DNA of 64,000 nucleotides from Prevotella sp. (GCA_031285625.1 JAITVV010000048.1:37834-101833); one strand, 5' to 3'; shown: positions 54,012 through 62,308, counted from the first letter of the stretch. The notes: generated by a model not told the origin, from the letters alone. Numbers and translations: made by a program.

Positions 54012-54416
54012 TTATTTTTCTTTGCAATCAGGACAAATTCCTTCTAACAGAACTTGAGCTGTATCTATTATAAAACCTTCTTTGAGATTGACTGCTACAT
54101 TTACCTGTGTTTCTACACAAACTACATCATCACATTTAAGACAATGAAAATGTGCGTGCTCACCTTTTGGTAATGCTTCATTATTTAATGCATATTTCAC
54201 TGTAGAATCATGAAGAACAACACGATGTATAATATTGTTCTCTTCTAATGTTTTCAAAGATCTGTAAAATGTAACTCTATCGAACAGATCTGGCAATGCC
54301 TGCTTTATTTCATGCTCTGATAAAGCAGAACTATTATTCAGCAATTCACTGATAATGAATTTTCGACAACCGGTATTCTTTAGGTTGTGGTGTTTTAATA
54401 TTTGTTCGGCATCCAT
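54012..54416 (-). CDS. Fur-family metal regulator, probably Zur-like
   Basis: The 134-residue product has the Fur winged helix (DLFDRVTFYRSLKTLEENNII). The dimer domain has HAHFHCLKC with His87, His89, His91 and Cys92, Cys95, plus a second pair Cys128 and Cys131 in GICPDC, which form the structural zinc site. A short size and adjacency to a His-rich TonB receptor favour Zur over Fur or PerR. The operon order is regulator then receptor. A palindrome with tandem repeats covers its own promoter, so it is probably autoregulated. Confidence 0.88.
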   Translation of the reverse strand: MDAEQILKHHNLKNTGCRKFIISELLNNSSALSEHEIKQALPDLFDRVTFYRSLKTLEENNIIHRVVLHDSTVKYALNNEALPKGEHAHFHCLKCDDVVCVETQVNVAVNLKEGFIIDTAQVLLEGICPDCKEK

Positions 54417-54426
54417 ATGTAATTAT

Positions 54427-54465
54427 ATTGCAAATGAAACAATATTGCAAATATAACAATGTTTC
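54427..54465 (-). promoter_or_regulatory. Promoter/operator of the fur-receptor operon
   Basis: Two 17-bp tandem repeats (54427-54443 ATTGCAAATGAAACAAT and 54444-54460 ATTGCAAATATAACAAT) differ at two bases. They overlap a 30-bp imperfect palindrome, GAAACA...TGTTTC, at 54436-54465. On the minus strand TATATTTG (54455-54448) at its centre fits the -7 element. A Fur/Zur dimer here would block transcription. Binding by the neighbouring regulator is inferred from position. Confidence 0.65.
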
Positions 54466-54508
54466 GCTAAAAAGGTTTATATGATAGTATAAAAAAATAA
54501 AATAATTT

Positions 54509-54538
54509 ATTGCAAATTCTACAAAAGTCTTACCTTTG
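54509..54538 (+). promoter_or_regulatory. Promoter of mgtE (ATTG-N18-TACCTTTG)
   Basis: ATTG (54509-54512) and TACCTTTG (54531-54538) lie 18 bases apart. ATTGCAAAT at 54509-54517 repeats the core of the tandem repeats upstream of fur, so the same regulator might also bind here (inference). Confidence 0.6.
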
Positions 54539-54541
54539 CGC

Positions 54542-54607
54542 CACATTTCGCGGGTGGGCAACTGGTGTTGCCGATAATATCAACTGCTCCGGATATCTGT
54601 AAATGTG
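54542..54607 (+). promoter_or_regulatory. Three-way-junction RNA leader of mgtE, riboswitch candidate
   Basis: Right at the predicted transcription start, CACATTT (54542-54548) pairs with AAATGTG (54601-54607). Inside are GGCAAC/GTTGCC with a 4-nt loop (54557-54572) and ATATC/GATAT (54577-54581/54592-54596). That makes a closed junction with two arms. About 70 nt separate it from the ATG. It does not look like the M-box (ykoK) Mg riboswitch usually found before mgtE. The ligand, if any, is unknown. Confidence 0.45.
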
Positions 54608-54677
54608 AGTTCATCCCAAAAACTTTTCAGGTGTGAATATGTTTTTGTATTGTTTATCTAATTAACTGTCTCGATGG

Positions 54678-56069
54678 ATGAAAGAGAATATTGTACAACT
54701 GACAGAAGAAACAAAACTTCTGATTGACGCCGGCGACATCAATATGTTGCGCGTTTATCTCGACGATCTTAACATTTCCGATGTAGAAGATCTGATCGAC
54801 GAGTTACCTGAATACGGCTCTTTATTAATTGATACGATGAGTATCAATAGGGCCACCAACGTATTCCGTATATTGGACGTTCCTACACAAGAACGTATAA
54901 TTAATAAACTTTCGGCAAGTAAGATATCCGAAATTGTCAATGGATTACCTCCCGATGACCGCACATCATTTTTGGGAGAATTAAGAAATCAGGAATTACA
55001 GCACCGTTTGATATCCTTACTCAGTCCTGAGGACCGTAAGGAAGTGTTCACTTTACTTTCATATCCCGAGGATAGTATCGGACGTATGATGACGCCTGAT
55101 TTCCTTGCTATCCCCAAAGATTTTACAGTAGAGGAAACCTTGAAATATATACGTCTGAACGGAAAGAATTCCGAAACAATCGATGTCGTATATATATTGG
55201 ACAAAGATGGTGTCTTAATAGATGACTTGCGGATAAAAGAATTGCTTATAAGTGATCCTAAAAAAAGGATAGAAGATCTTATAGATGGACGTCTTATTTA
55301 CCTGAATGCTCAGGACCCGTTAGAAGAAGGCATTAAGATATTTAAGATGAATAACCGGGTCGCCCTTCCGGTAATCGATTCCGGGGGTATGCTTCTGGGT
55401 ATTGTTACTATCGACGATATACTTTGGGCTGCAGATGAAGAGTATGCAGAAGACATGCAGCGAATGGGGGGTACAGCCGCGCTGGATGAGCCATATCTGG
55501 ACTTACCTGTATATAAGTTGGTATGGAAACGCGCCGGCTGGCTTATTGTACTCTTTGTGGGAGAATTACTTACGGCATCTGTCATGCAATACTATGAAGA
55601 ACAGTTAGCTCAGGTTATTGTATTAGCTTTATTTTTACCTCTCATGATATCGAGTGGAGGAAACAGTGGATCACAGGCTTCAACCCTGGTTATCCAGGCT
55701 ATGGCAACTGGTGAGGTAAAACTTAGAGACTGGTGGCGGGTTTTTCGCCGTGAGGTGGTTTCCGGATTGAGCTTAGGTATAATATTAGGAACAATTGGTT
55801 TTTTCAGAATCTATATATGGCACCTGATATTTCCAAGTCTGTACGGCGAACATTGGATTATGGTAGGTTCTACTGTATCTCTGGCCTTGGTAGGTATTGT
55901 GTTGTGGGGATCTTTGATCGGCTCCATGCTTCCCTTTATCCTGCGTCGGTTGGGAGCTGATCCGGCAACATCCTCTGCTCCTTTTGTAGCTACAATAGTG
56001 GATGTAACAGGACTAATCATTTATCTGACAATTGCAAGCTGGATTTTTGGTCCGTTAATGCATGGATAA
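54678..56069 (+). CDS. mgtE: Magnesium transporter MgtE
   Basis: The 463-residue product has the MgtE layout: an N-domain of helical repeats (residues 1-130; SKISEIVNGLPPDDRTSFLGEL), two CBS domains (about 135-260; MMTPDFLAIPKDFTVEETLKYI, IDDILWAADEEYAEDMQRMGG) and five membrane helices (about 280-460). ISSGGNSGSQASTLVIQAMATGE is the pore-helix signature. It carries Mg2+ into the cell and closes when cytosolic Mg2+ binds the CBS part. The start at 54678 was chosen because an ATG 4 bases earlier is out of frame. A folded leader precedes it, and a terminator (56093-56125) follows. Confidence 0.96.
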   Translation: MKENIVQLTEETKLLIDAGDINMLRVYLDDLNISDVEDLIDELPEYGSLLIDTMSINRATNVFRILDVPTQERIINKLSASKISEIVNGLPPDDRTSFLGELRNQELQHRLISLLSPEDRKEVFTLLSYPEDSIGRMMTPDFLAIPKDFTVEETLKYIRLNGKNSETIDVVYILDKDGVLIDDLRIKELLISDPKKRIEDLIDGRLIYLNAQDPLEEGIKIFKMNNRVALPVIDSGGMLLGIVTIDDILWAADEEYAEDMQRMGGTAALDEPYLDLPVYKLVWKRAGWLIVLFVGELLTASVMQYYEEQLAQVIVLALFLPLMISSGGNSGSQASTLVIQAMATGEVKLRDWWRVFRREVVSGLSLGIILGTIGFFRIYIWHLIFPSLYGEHWIMVGSTVSLALVGIVLWGSLIGSMLPFILRRLGADPATSSAPFVATIVDVTGLIIYLTIASWIFGPLMHG

Positions 56070-56092
56070 TCAAATAACAGAATAGAAAAGAG

Positions 56093-56125
56093 TAAGGGTT
56101 ATGTTTTTTCATAACTCTTATTTTT
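56093..56125 (+). terminator. Rho-independent terminator
   Basis: TAAGGGTTATG (56093-56103) pairs with 56110-56120 around a T6 loop, with one G-T wobble, followed by five T. It ends mgtE. Confidence 0.85.
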
Positions 56126-56225
56126 ATTATACTAATAGCAAACAAGTTTAACCTTTTATCTGTTATAAATATATGCCCAGTTGTTTTAAGATATTTCATA
56201 TGAAATATCCCTTAACCTGTAACCG

Positions 56226-56771
56226 ATGAAAACAAGAAAACAAATACCGGATGCCCATATGGCAGTTGAATCTCAGCTGACGACCGGTAGTCATGCTAAA
56301 AGTATTATTCAGGAATATAATAATTTGTATGCATCCCAAAAGAAACGACGTCAGCAACTTTTGCAAAAACTCTTTGGCCGTTTTGGACTGAATTCTGCTA
56401 TTGACCAACCATTCCAATGTGAATATGGCTATAATATTTATATAGGAAAGAATTTTTATGCCAATACAGGATGTCTATTTGATGACTATGCCCGAATTGT
56501 AATTGGTGATAATGTAATGTTGGGGCCTAACGTTGGTATTTACACTTCTGCACATCCTTTTTCTGTGAAAGAAGGTGTCATAAATCTAATAGCTCCGATT
56601 GTAATAGGTAATGATGTGTGGATTGGAGGTAATGTTATCATTATGCCTGGTGTTATTATCGGAAATAATTCGATGATTGGTGCCGGTAGTGTTGTGTTAA
56701 ATAATATCCCTCCAGACGTGATCGCAGTGGGAAATCCGGCAAAGCCTATAAAGAAGATGATTGATTTATAA
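56226..56771 (+). CDS. Maltose O-acetyltransferase-type hexapeptide transferase
   Basis: The 181-residue product resembles the Maa/LacA class, with the beta-helix repeats IGDNVMLGPNVGIY, IGNDVWIGGNVIIMPGV and IGAGSVVLNN. The catalytic His is in YTSAHPFS, and the end VIAVGNPAKPI is standard. It is similar to, but clearly distinct from, the protein at 3096-3656 and lacks that protein's classical ERGLLYDA N-terminus (here TRKQIPDAHMA). It is a cytosolic trimeric sugar O-acetyltransferase with acceptor unknown. It stands alone, ending at a 19-bp bidirectional terminator. Confidence 0.88.
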   Translation: MKTRKQIPDAHMAVESQLTTGSHAKSIIQEYNNLYASQKKRRQQLLQKLFGRFGLNSAIDQPFQCEYGYNIYIGKNFYANTGCLFDDYARIVIGDNVMLGPNVGIYTSAHPFSVKEGVINLIAPIVIGNDVWIGGNVIIMPGVIIGNNSMIGAGSVVLNNIPPDVIAVGNPAKPIKKMIDL

Positions 56772-56810
56772 AAATAAGAAAGAGTGGATTAAATCCACTC
56801 TTTCTTATTT
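56772..56810. terminator. Bidirectional terminator
   Basis: A 19-bp perfect inverted repeat (56772-56790 with 56792-56810) with A/T-rich ends lies between the acetyltransferase (plus) and the fucosidase (minus). Confidence 0.92.
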
Positions 56811-56819
56811 ATGTATTAC

Positions 56820-58250
56820 CTATTTTACTTCAAAAGCAAAAGCCAATGCAGCCTGATCATCAGGAAGCCCTTTAGGGATAGAGACTTCAATGCCTTCCGT
56901 TGTTTTTTTCCAGCCTACAGATTTACCAGTTTGCAGGAATTTCATTTTAGCGCCTTTTACGGGTTCATTGCCTTTCCATACAATACTTTTAGGCATAGGT
57001 TTTCCTTCTTCCAGGCAAACTATAGCATATATGGTCTTTCCATCTTTACTTTGTGTAAACCATGTCTTACCGTCATTATATACAGGGGTGATACGTGTAT
57101 TAAAGATTGCATCTCCGTTTTTCAAAGTCCAGTCACCAATTTTTTCCAGACGCTTAGAGACTTCATCCGGTAATGTTCCGTCAGGTTTTGGACCGATACC
57201 CAAAAGTAAATTTCCTCCTTTGGCTACGATTTCTATGAGGGTATGTATGACTGCAGCCGGCGATTTATATTGATCGGTAGGTACATATCCCCAGTCCCAC
57301 CCCAGAGTGATACAGCTTTCCCAAGGATGATCGAGTTGAGTTTCCGGAATACCGCGTTCAGGAGTCTGATAGTTTTCAAATTCTCCGGGAACCGTTCTAT
57401 CCACGACTAAAATACCCGGCTGATGACGGCGTGCCATAGCTGCTATTTGGGGCATATCGATATCCTGTGCACCTTTGTAGCTCTTTCCTGTTCTTTCTGC
57501 TTCTCCCTTACGAGCCGGGCGCACCCAACCTCCATCGAGCCAAAGAATGTCAATATCTCCATAATCACCATTCATTAGTTCTTCTATCTGGTTATAAGTG
57601 AATTCCTTAAATTTATTCCATCTCCATGGATTTTTTACTATATCGTAGTTATTATTACGGTTAGGAGTAGGATATCTGTCCCACCAGTAATATTGTGTGT
57701 GCCAATCGGGTTTGGAAAAATATGCACCAATCATGTAGCCTTCATTACGAAATGCGGAAAATACTTCTTTGGCTACGTTATTACGAGGATCATTCTTAAA
57801 AGCTCCTTTTGTGATGGAAAAATCGGACTGCTTGGTATCAAACATATTAAATCCATCATGGTGCTTTGTTGTAAATACGACATAATTCATTCCGGCTTTT
57901 TTTCCATATTTGGCCCATGATGCAGGATCTAACTTATCCGGCTTGAATTCGTTCATTGTATTCCAGTAGTTTCTTTTATATGTATCGTAAGTGATGGTTG
58001 AATCACGGGGAATCCAGTCTTCTTCTTCGCCACATAACGACCATGACTCAACTATTCCCAGCTGTGAGTACAAGCCATAGTGAATAAGCATTCCAAATTT
58101 CTGATCCTGCCACTTATCCAGTTTTTGCAATACTTGTTGGTCTTTTGGCCATGTATACGAATCTGAGCGTCCATGGGCAAAAGTTTGAGCCAATGCAGTT
58201 GATGTTATCAAAAAAGACAACAATAAAAGAGTAAGGGTTTTCTTTTTCAT
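56820..58250 (-). CDS. Alpha-L-fucosidase, GH29 family
   Basis: The 476-residue product has a signal peptide ending ALAQ and a GH29 catalytic barrel: FGMLIHYGLYS near residue 52, GMNYVVFTTKHHDGFNMFD, and DIDILWLDGGWVRP, whose Asp239 is the nucleophile. A short C-terminal beta-domain follows (WKGNEPVKGAKMKFLQTGK). It probably removes alpha-linked L-fucose from glycans in the periplasm or outside. It has no SusC/D partners nearby, so it is a lone glycosidase and not a full polysaccharide-utilisation locus. Linkage preference is unknown. Confidence 0.93.
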   Translation of the reverse strand: MKKKTLTLLLLSFLITSTALAQTFAHGRSDSYTWPKDQQVLQKLDKWQDQKFGMLIHYGLYSQLGIVESWSLCGEEEDWIPRDSTITYDTYKRNYWNTMNEFKPDKLDPASWAKYGKKAGMNYVVFTTKHHDGFNMFDTKQSDFSITKGAFKNDPRNNVAKEVFSAFRNEGYMIGAYFSKPDWHTQYYWWDRYPTPNRNNNYDIVKNPWRWNKFKEFTYNQIEELMNGDYGDIDILWLDGGWVRPARKGEAERTGKSYKGAQDIDMPQIAAMARRHQPGILVVDRTVPGEFENYQTPERGIPETQLDHPWESCITLGWDWGYVPTDQYKSPAAVIHTLIEIVAKGGNLLLGIGPKPDGTLPDEVSKRLEKIGDWTLKNGDAIFNTRITPVYNDGKTWFTQSKDGKTIYAIVCLEEGKPMPKSIVWKGNEPVKGAKMKFLQTGKSVGWKKTTEGIEVSIPKGLPDDQAALAFAFEVK

Positions 58251-58470
58251 GTTAGATTATAATTTCTAAATTATTTAAGGTTATAATGTATTTGAGTAAT
58301 ACATTATATTTAATATTAAGTATTTCAAAGTCAGATTATCATTGCTTAAAAGAAGGCGTAAACTAGCCTTTTTCCTAACATGACAAAAATGAAAAACAAA
58401 TGTTTTCATTTAATTTATATTGATTGCTTTACCTGGGCAAAAGTACAAAAAAATGGCAAATGATGAAAAA

Positions 58471-60030
58471 CTACTTCTTTATTGTTGCAGCCAATGCTTC
58501 GGCACATCGTTCTCCATCCATTGCAGCCGAAACGATTCCTCCTGCATAGCCGGCTCCCTCTCCGCATGGATAAAGACCTTTGACCTCTATATGTTGCATT
58601 GTCTCCCTATCTCTGACAATCCGTACCGGAGATGAAGTCCGGCTTTCTACAGCCAGTAGAATAGCATCATTTGTCAGATATCCTTTATAGCTATTACCTG
58701 CTTTCTTAAATGCTTCCTGCAGCCGGGAGGCTACAAATTTAGGCATCCATTCATGCATTGGAGAGGAAACTACACCGGGAGAATAGGATGTCTCCGGTAA
58801 GCTGGCACTCTTCTTACCATTTACAAAATCATACATACGTTGGGCTGGCGCTACCTGTGTTTTACCTCCATGTATCCAGGCTAATTCTTCTAGGTCTTCA
58901 ACAAATTTGAGAAGAGATAATTCATTATATTTTGAATATTCCGGAAAATCTTGCGGATGTATTTCGACTACTATACCTGAGTTTGACCAGCGTGAGCCCC
59001 GGTTGGATGGGGACATACCATTTACGACTACTTGTTTAGGTCCGCTTGCCGATGGTACGATTGTTCCTCCCGGGCACATACAGAAAGAATATACTCCACG
59101 TCCTCCTGCTTGTACTACGAAGCTATACTCGGCAGCCGGCAGATATTTACCTCTTCCTTCCTCACAGTGATATTGTATCTGGTCGATAAGGTGCGAAGGA
59201 TGTTCGATCCGGAAACCGACAGCTAATCCTTTAGCTTCTATTTTTATTTTCTGATCGTGAAGCATATAATATACGTCACGTGCAGAATGGCCGGTAGCAA
59301 GAATTACCTGACCTAAGAATATTTTACCTGTATTGGTCTCTATTCCTTTTACTTCATTATCTTCCAGTATAAGTTTGTCCATACGTGTCTGAAAATGTAC
59401 TTCCCCACCGGACATAATTATCTGCACACGCATCTTTTCGATAATACCCGGCAATTTATCCGTACCAATATGAGGATGCGCATCTATAAGTATAGAAGAT
59501 TCTGCGCCATGCTGGCAAAAGACATTTAATATTTTTTCTACATTACCCCGTTTTTTACTTCGTGTATACAATTTCCCATCCGAATAGGCGCCAGCCCCTC
59601 CTTCACCAAAGCAATAGTTCGATTCAGGATTTACAACATGCTCCCGGTTCATCAGGGCTGTGTCGCGTTTGCGGTCTCTTACATTCTTTCCTCTTTCTAC
59701 TACTATGGGGCGGATGCCTAATTCTATCAGTCGAAGAGCTGCAAATAACCCTGCCGGACCCGCTCCAACAATAATTGCCTGTGGACAGTCTTTTACATTC
59801 GGATAATATGTACTTATGAAATCGGGCTCATTCTGCTCTTCATTAACATAGCCTCTTACCCGTAGATTGACAAATATATTGCGTTGCCGGGCATCTATTG
59901 AGCGGCGCAAAATACGTATAGAATTAATGTCTTTGAGTAAAATACCGGATTGCGATGAAAAAACACGTTTGACTTTTTCTATATCTGACGCCTGTTCTGG
60001 CGTAATGCGTAAGTCTATATCTTTTTGCAT
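58471..60030 (-). CDS. FAD-dependent dehydrogenase-like protein (COG2509 type)
   Basis: The 519-residue product has the dinucleotide-binding motif IIVGAGPAGLFAALRLIELG (Gly-rich loop at 89-94) after an N-terminal domain of about 80 residues. Then come CFGEGGAGAYSDGKLYTR, ATGHSARDVYYML and a C-terminal GLYPCGEGAGYAGGIVSAAMDGERCA. These mark the widespread but uncharacterised COG2509 flavoprotein group. It is probably cytosolic; substrate and physiological role are not known. A TATCTTTG element at 60057-60050 (minus) is its likely promoter. Confidence 0.9.
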   Translation of the reverse strand: MQKDIDLRITPEQASDIEKVKRVFSSQSGILLKDINSIRILRRSIDARQRNIFVNLRVRGYVNEEQNEPDFISTYYPNVKDCPQAIIVGAGPAGLFAALRLIELGIRPIVVERGKNVRDRKRDTALMNREHVVNPESNYCFGEGGAGAYSDGKLYTRSKKRGNVEKILNVFCQHGAESSILIDAHPHIGTDKLPGIIEKMRVQIIMSGGEVHFQTRMDKLILEDNEVKGIETNTGKIFLGQVILATGHSARDVYYMLHDQKIKIEAKGLAVGFRIEHPSHLIDQIQYHCEEGRGKYLPAAEYSFVVQAGGRGVYSFCMCPGGTIVPSASGPKQVVVNGMSPSNRGSRWSNSGIVVEIHPQDFPEYSKYNELSLLKFVEDLEELAWIHGGKTQVAPAQRMYDFVNGKKSASLPETSYSPGVVSSPMHEWMPKFVASRLQEAFKKAGNSYKGYLTNDAILLAVESRTSSPVRIVRDRETMQHIEVKGLYPCGEGAGYAGGIVSAAMDGERCAEALAATIKK

Positions 60031-60049
60031 GATTTATAATATTGGAAAG

Positions 60050-60057
60050 CAAAGATA
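60050..60057 (-). promoter_or_regulatory. Bacteroidetes -7 element TATCTTTG
   Basis: The minus-strand TATCTTTG lies 20 bases before the FAD-protein start codon. Confidence 0.5.
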
Positions 60058-60072
60058 ATGCATTTATAAATA

Positions 60073-60101
60073 CAAAGCACAAGCAATAAGCTTGTGCTTT
60101 G
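60073..60101. terminator. 12-bp hairpin, possible terminator
   Basis: CAAAGCACAAGC (60073-60084) pairs perfectly with GCTTGTGCTTTG (60090-60101). There is no long T-run on either side and no gene that it clearly ends. It sits just upstream of the FAD-protein promoter. Confidence 0.5.
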
Positions 60102-60355
60102 TGGGCATCAGTTATACTCTGTTTACTCAAAAACTATTACCATTAAAACATTATAGTGTAACTCTTAATGATCTCCTATATATGTATTGATGAATGCGGA
60201 GGAATAAAAGTTGCATCGATTAGAAAAATATTACGCACACCTCTAGAATACTCAACAAATATTTCAGTAGGAATCGGTATTTCTACAACTCTTACTATCT
60301 TTACTCAAAAAAACAGCAAGCTTTTAATATTACTTTATCTATTATAAGAAATAAG
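60102..60355. other. Intergenic, no gene recognised
   Basis: This part of the gap between the FAD protein and the HipA-like kinase has no convincing frame and no hairpin with a T-run. Confidence 0.5.
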
Positions 60356-60406
60356 GTAACAAGAAAGTAACAATGAAAATGATCAAAAACCTGTTACTTT
60401 TGTCAC
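60356..60406. repeat. GTRACAAARGTRACA element, copy 5
   Basis: GTAACAAGAAAGTAACA (60356-60372) faces TGTTACTTTTGTCAC (60392-60406), whose complement is identical to 32594-32608. The inverted pair ends 18 bases before the HipA-like kinase ATG. It could therefore be an operator for that pair of genes. Confidence 0.65.
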
Positions 60407-60424
60407 TTTTTTAGAAAACAACAA

Positions 60425-61207
60425 ATGGAATTAAGAACTGTAAATGTAACGAGATACATCACTCCTTTGCGTGAAGGAGGTTCTTTGCCCGCTTTGGCTG
60501 AAGCAGACGACGGGTTTAAGTATGTTGTCAAGTTCAGAGGATCAGGGCATGGTACCAAGATGCTTGTCAGTGAACTTATTGGCGGAGCTGTGGCTCAGCT
60601 TTTAGGCTTTCGCATACCGGAAATGGTTTTTATTAACCTTGATGAAGCATTTGGACGTACTGAAGGCGATGAAGAAATTCAAGACCTACTGCAAGGTAGC
60701 CGGGGACTGAATATGGGTTTACACTTCCTCTCGGGGGCTTTAACCTATGATCCGGTAGTAACATCTGTGGATGCAAAAACTGCATCACAAATTGTCTGGA
60801 TGGATGCATTGTTAACAAATGTGGACCGTACTGTAAAAAATACAAATATGTTGATATGGCATAAAGAACTATGGCTGATAGACCATGGCGCATCACTTTA
60901 TTTCCACCATTCGTGGGTAAATTGGGAAAAGTATGCTCTTAGTCCTTTCACCCAGATAAAGGATCATGTTATGTTACCATATGCTACAATGCTGAACGAG
61001 GTGGATGAGGAATTCAAGAAAATATTAACCGCAGATAAAATAGCAGAGATTGTCGGGCTGCTACCGGATGACTGGTTGCATTGGGGTGGCAGTGAAGAAA
61101 CCCCAGAGGATATAAGACAAGTGTATATTGGTTTCCTTACCGAAAGACTAAAACATTCTGAAATATTTATAAAAGAAGCACAACATGCCAGGGAAACACT
61201 TATATGA
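60425..61207 (+). CDS. HipA-like kinase (HipA_2 type)
   Basis: The 260-residue product is shorter than classical HipA (about 440). Kinase features are recognisable: Lys36 in FKYVVKFRG (ATP), NVDRTVKNTNMLIW with catalytic Asp134 and metal Asn139 or Asn141, and LIDHG with Asp153 as the metal-binding DFG-like motif. It belongs to the stand-alone HipA-like domain family found beside DUF3037 proteins. HipA kinases phosphorylate aminoacyl-tRNA synthetases and slow growth; whether this one does is unknown. No HipB-like DNA-binding antitoxin is adjacent. It overlaps the DUF3037 gene by 23 bases. Confidence 0.8.
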   Translation: MELRTVNVTRYITPLREGGSLPALAEADDGFKYVVKFRGSGHGTKMLVSELIGGAVAQLLGFRIPEMVFINLDEAFGRTEGDEEIQDLLQGSRGLNMGLHFLSGALTYDPVVTSVDAKTASQIVWMDALLTNVDRTVKNTNMLIWHKELWLIDHGASLYFHHSWVNWEKYALSPFTQIKDHVMLPYATMLNEVDEEFKKILTADKIAEIVGLLPDDWLHWGGSEETPEDIRQVYIGFLTERLKHSEIFIKEAQHARETLI

Positions 61208-61568
61208 TTATGCTGTTATTCGTGTTGTACCAAGAGTGGAGCGCGAAGAATTTATAAATGTAGGCCTTATTATGTATTCTAAGCGGGCAAAATATCTAAA
61301 GGCACATTATAAAGTGAATGAGGATAAGTTGCGCCTATTCTCCACAGAGGTGGATATCGATTCATTATATGCCAACCTGAAAGTCTTTGATAAGGTATGC
61401 TCCGGCTCTAAGGATGGAGGACATATTGCCTCACTGGATATTCCCGACCGGTTTCGCTGGCTTACTGCTGTACGCAGCACATCTATACAGACATCCCGTC
61501 CCCATTCGGGATTTACTGATGATCTGGATGCTACATTCGACAAACTATTTGAAGAGCTTATACTATAG
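61185..61568 (+). CDS. DUF3037 family protein
   Basis: The 127-residue product begins YDYAVIRVVPRVEREEFINVGLIMYSKRAKYL, the DUF3037 signature, and ends in a helical segment, DATFDKLFEELI. The family has no assigned function but often lies beside HipA-like kinases, as here. The ATG at 61185 lies inside the kinase gene with a 23-base overlap, so synthesis of the two is coupled. It could be a partner, inhibitor or substrate adapter of the kinase (inference). Confidence 0.85.
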   Translation: MPGKHLYDYAVIRVVPRVEREEFINVGLIMYSKRAKYLKAHYKVNEDKLRLFSTEVDIDSLYANLKVFDKVCSGSKDGGHIASLDIPDRFRWLTAVRSTSIQTSRPHSGFTDDLDATFDKLFEELIL

Positions 61569-61576
61569 ATATAAAC

Positions 61577-61619
61577 AAAAAAGTATATTGAAAGATAATT
61601 CTCTCAATATTCTTTTTTA
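61577..61619. terminator. Bidirectional terminator
   Basis: AAAAAAGTATATTGA (61577-61591) pairs with TCAATATTCTTTTTT (61604-61618) with one mismatch. It separates the kinase/DUF3037 pair from the convergent secreted-protein gene. Confidence 0.85.
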
Positions 61620-61636
61620 GGTTTAAGTAGTATACT

Positions 61637-62308
61637 TTATTCCGGTGATATATAAGTTCCGTAAGATGTGGTATTCGATGGTTTTACCTCATATTCCGAT
61701 TCTGTAAGTATTTCACCTGAATCGGCATTGAATGTAAACATTTTGTATTTTGAGTTCTTCTGTAGTTTCACTCCCCATTGGCGCGAATTATCATTGAACC
61801 AGACTACAAAGCTCCAGTTGCCCTGTCCCGTACTTGTATTTATATAGCCTTTATCTGCTAATGTTTTCAATAAACCATTATATCCGAACGAACCTCTGTT
61901 CGCATCATAATTAACAACATTGCAATAGCCTCTTTCGTCGCACTGCAGCCATTTCCCTATCCTGAATTGTTGAGATAAGTATAAACCTTTTTGCTTCATA
62001 TTACCATTTGGATAGAATTCTTTGAAGATGCGATGTACAGCGGGAGCAGGAGGTGTTATATAGACTTCGATAGGTTGTCCTCTACGCTGACAGGTTACAC
62101 GTATTTGGGTACCGTCATATTCGGTATATGCATAATCAAGACTTCCGGAAGCATAAAATTTGTCCTGATATGAACTAAGATTAAATTTTTCGTAGTCCAG
62201 GGTAATCGTTCTGTTGGGATATATCTCAACCTGTACACTATTTTGGCCTTTTATAAATAAACTCCCCAGGACAAAGAAGAGCAATAGATAGAATTTAATT
62301 CTGTTCAT
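61637..62308 (-). CDS. Secreted protein with MORN-like motif, function unknown
   Basis: The 223-residue product has a signal peptide ending FIKGQ|NS. A MORN-like stretch, FKEFYPNGNMKQKGLYL, and the following RIGKWLQCDERG lie near residues 95-127, as in Bacteroidetes antitoxin-like or envelope MORN proteins. The rest is beta-rich. No catalytic motif. It is a single gene. I do not know its role. Confidence 0.7.
   Translation of the reverse strand: MNRIKFYLLLFFVLGSLFIKGQNSVQVEIYPNRTITLDYEKFNLSSYQDKFYASGSLDYAYTEYDGTQIRVTCQRRGQPIEVYITPPAPAVHRIFKEFYPNGNMKQKGLYLSQQFRIGKWLQCDERGYCNVVNYDANRGSFGYNGLLKTLADKGYINTSTGQGNWSFVVWFNDNSRQWGVKLQKNSKYKMFTFNADSGEILTESEYEVKPSNTTSYGTYISPE

Noticed and set aside
54540-54677. 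M-box magnesium riboswitch before mgtE
   Set aside because: The leader is too short and lacks the conserved M-box segments. A different fold was reported instead.
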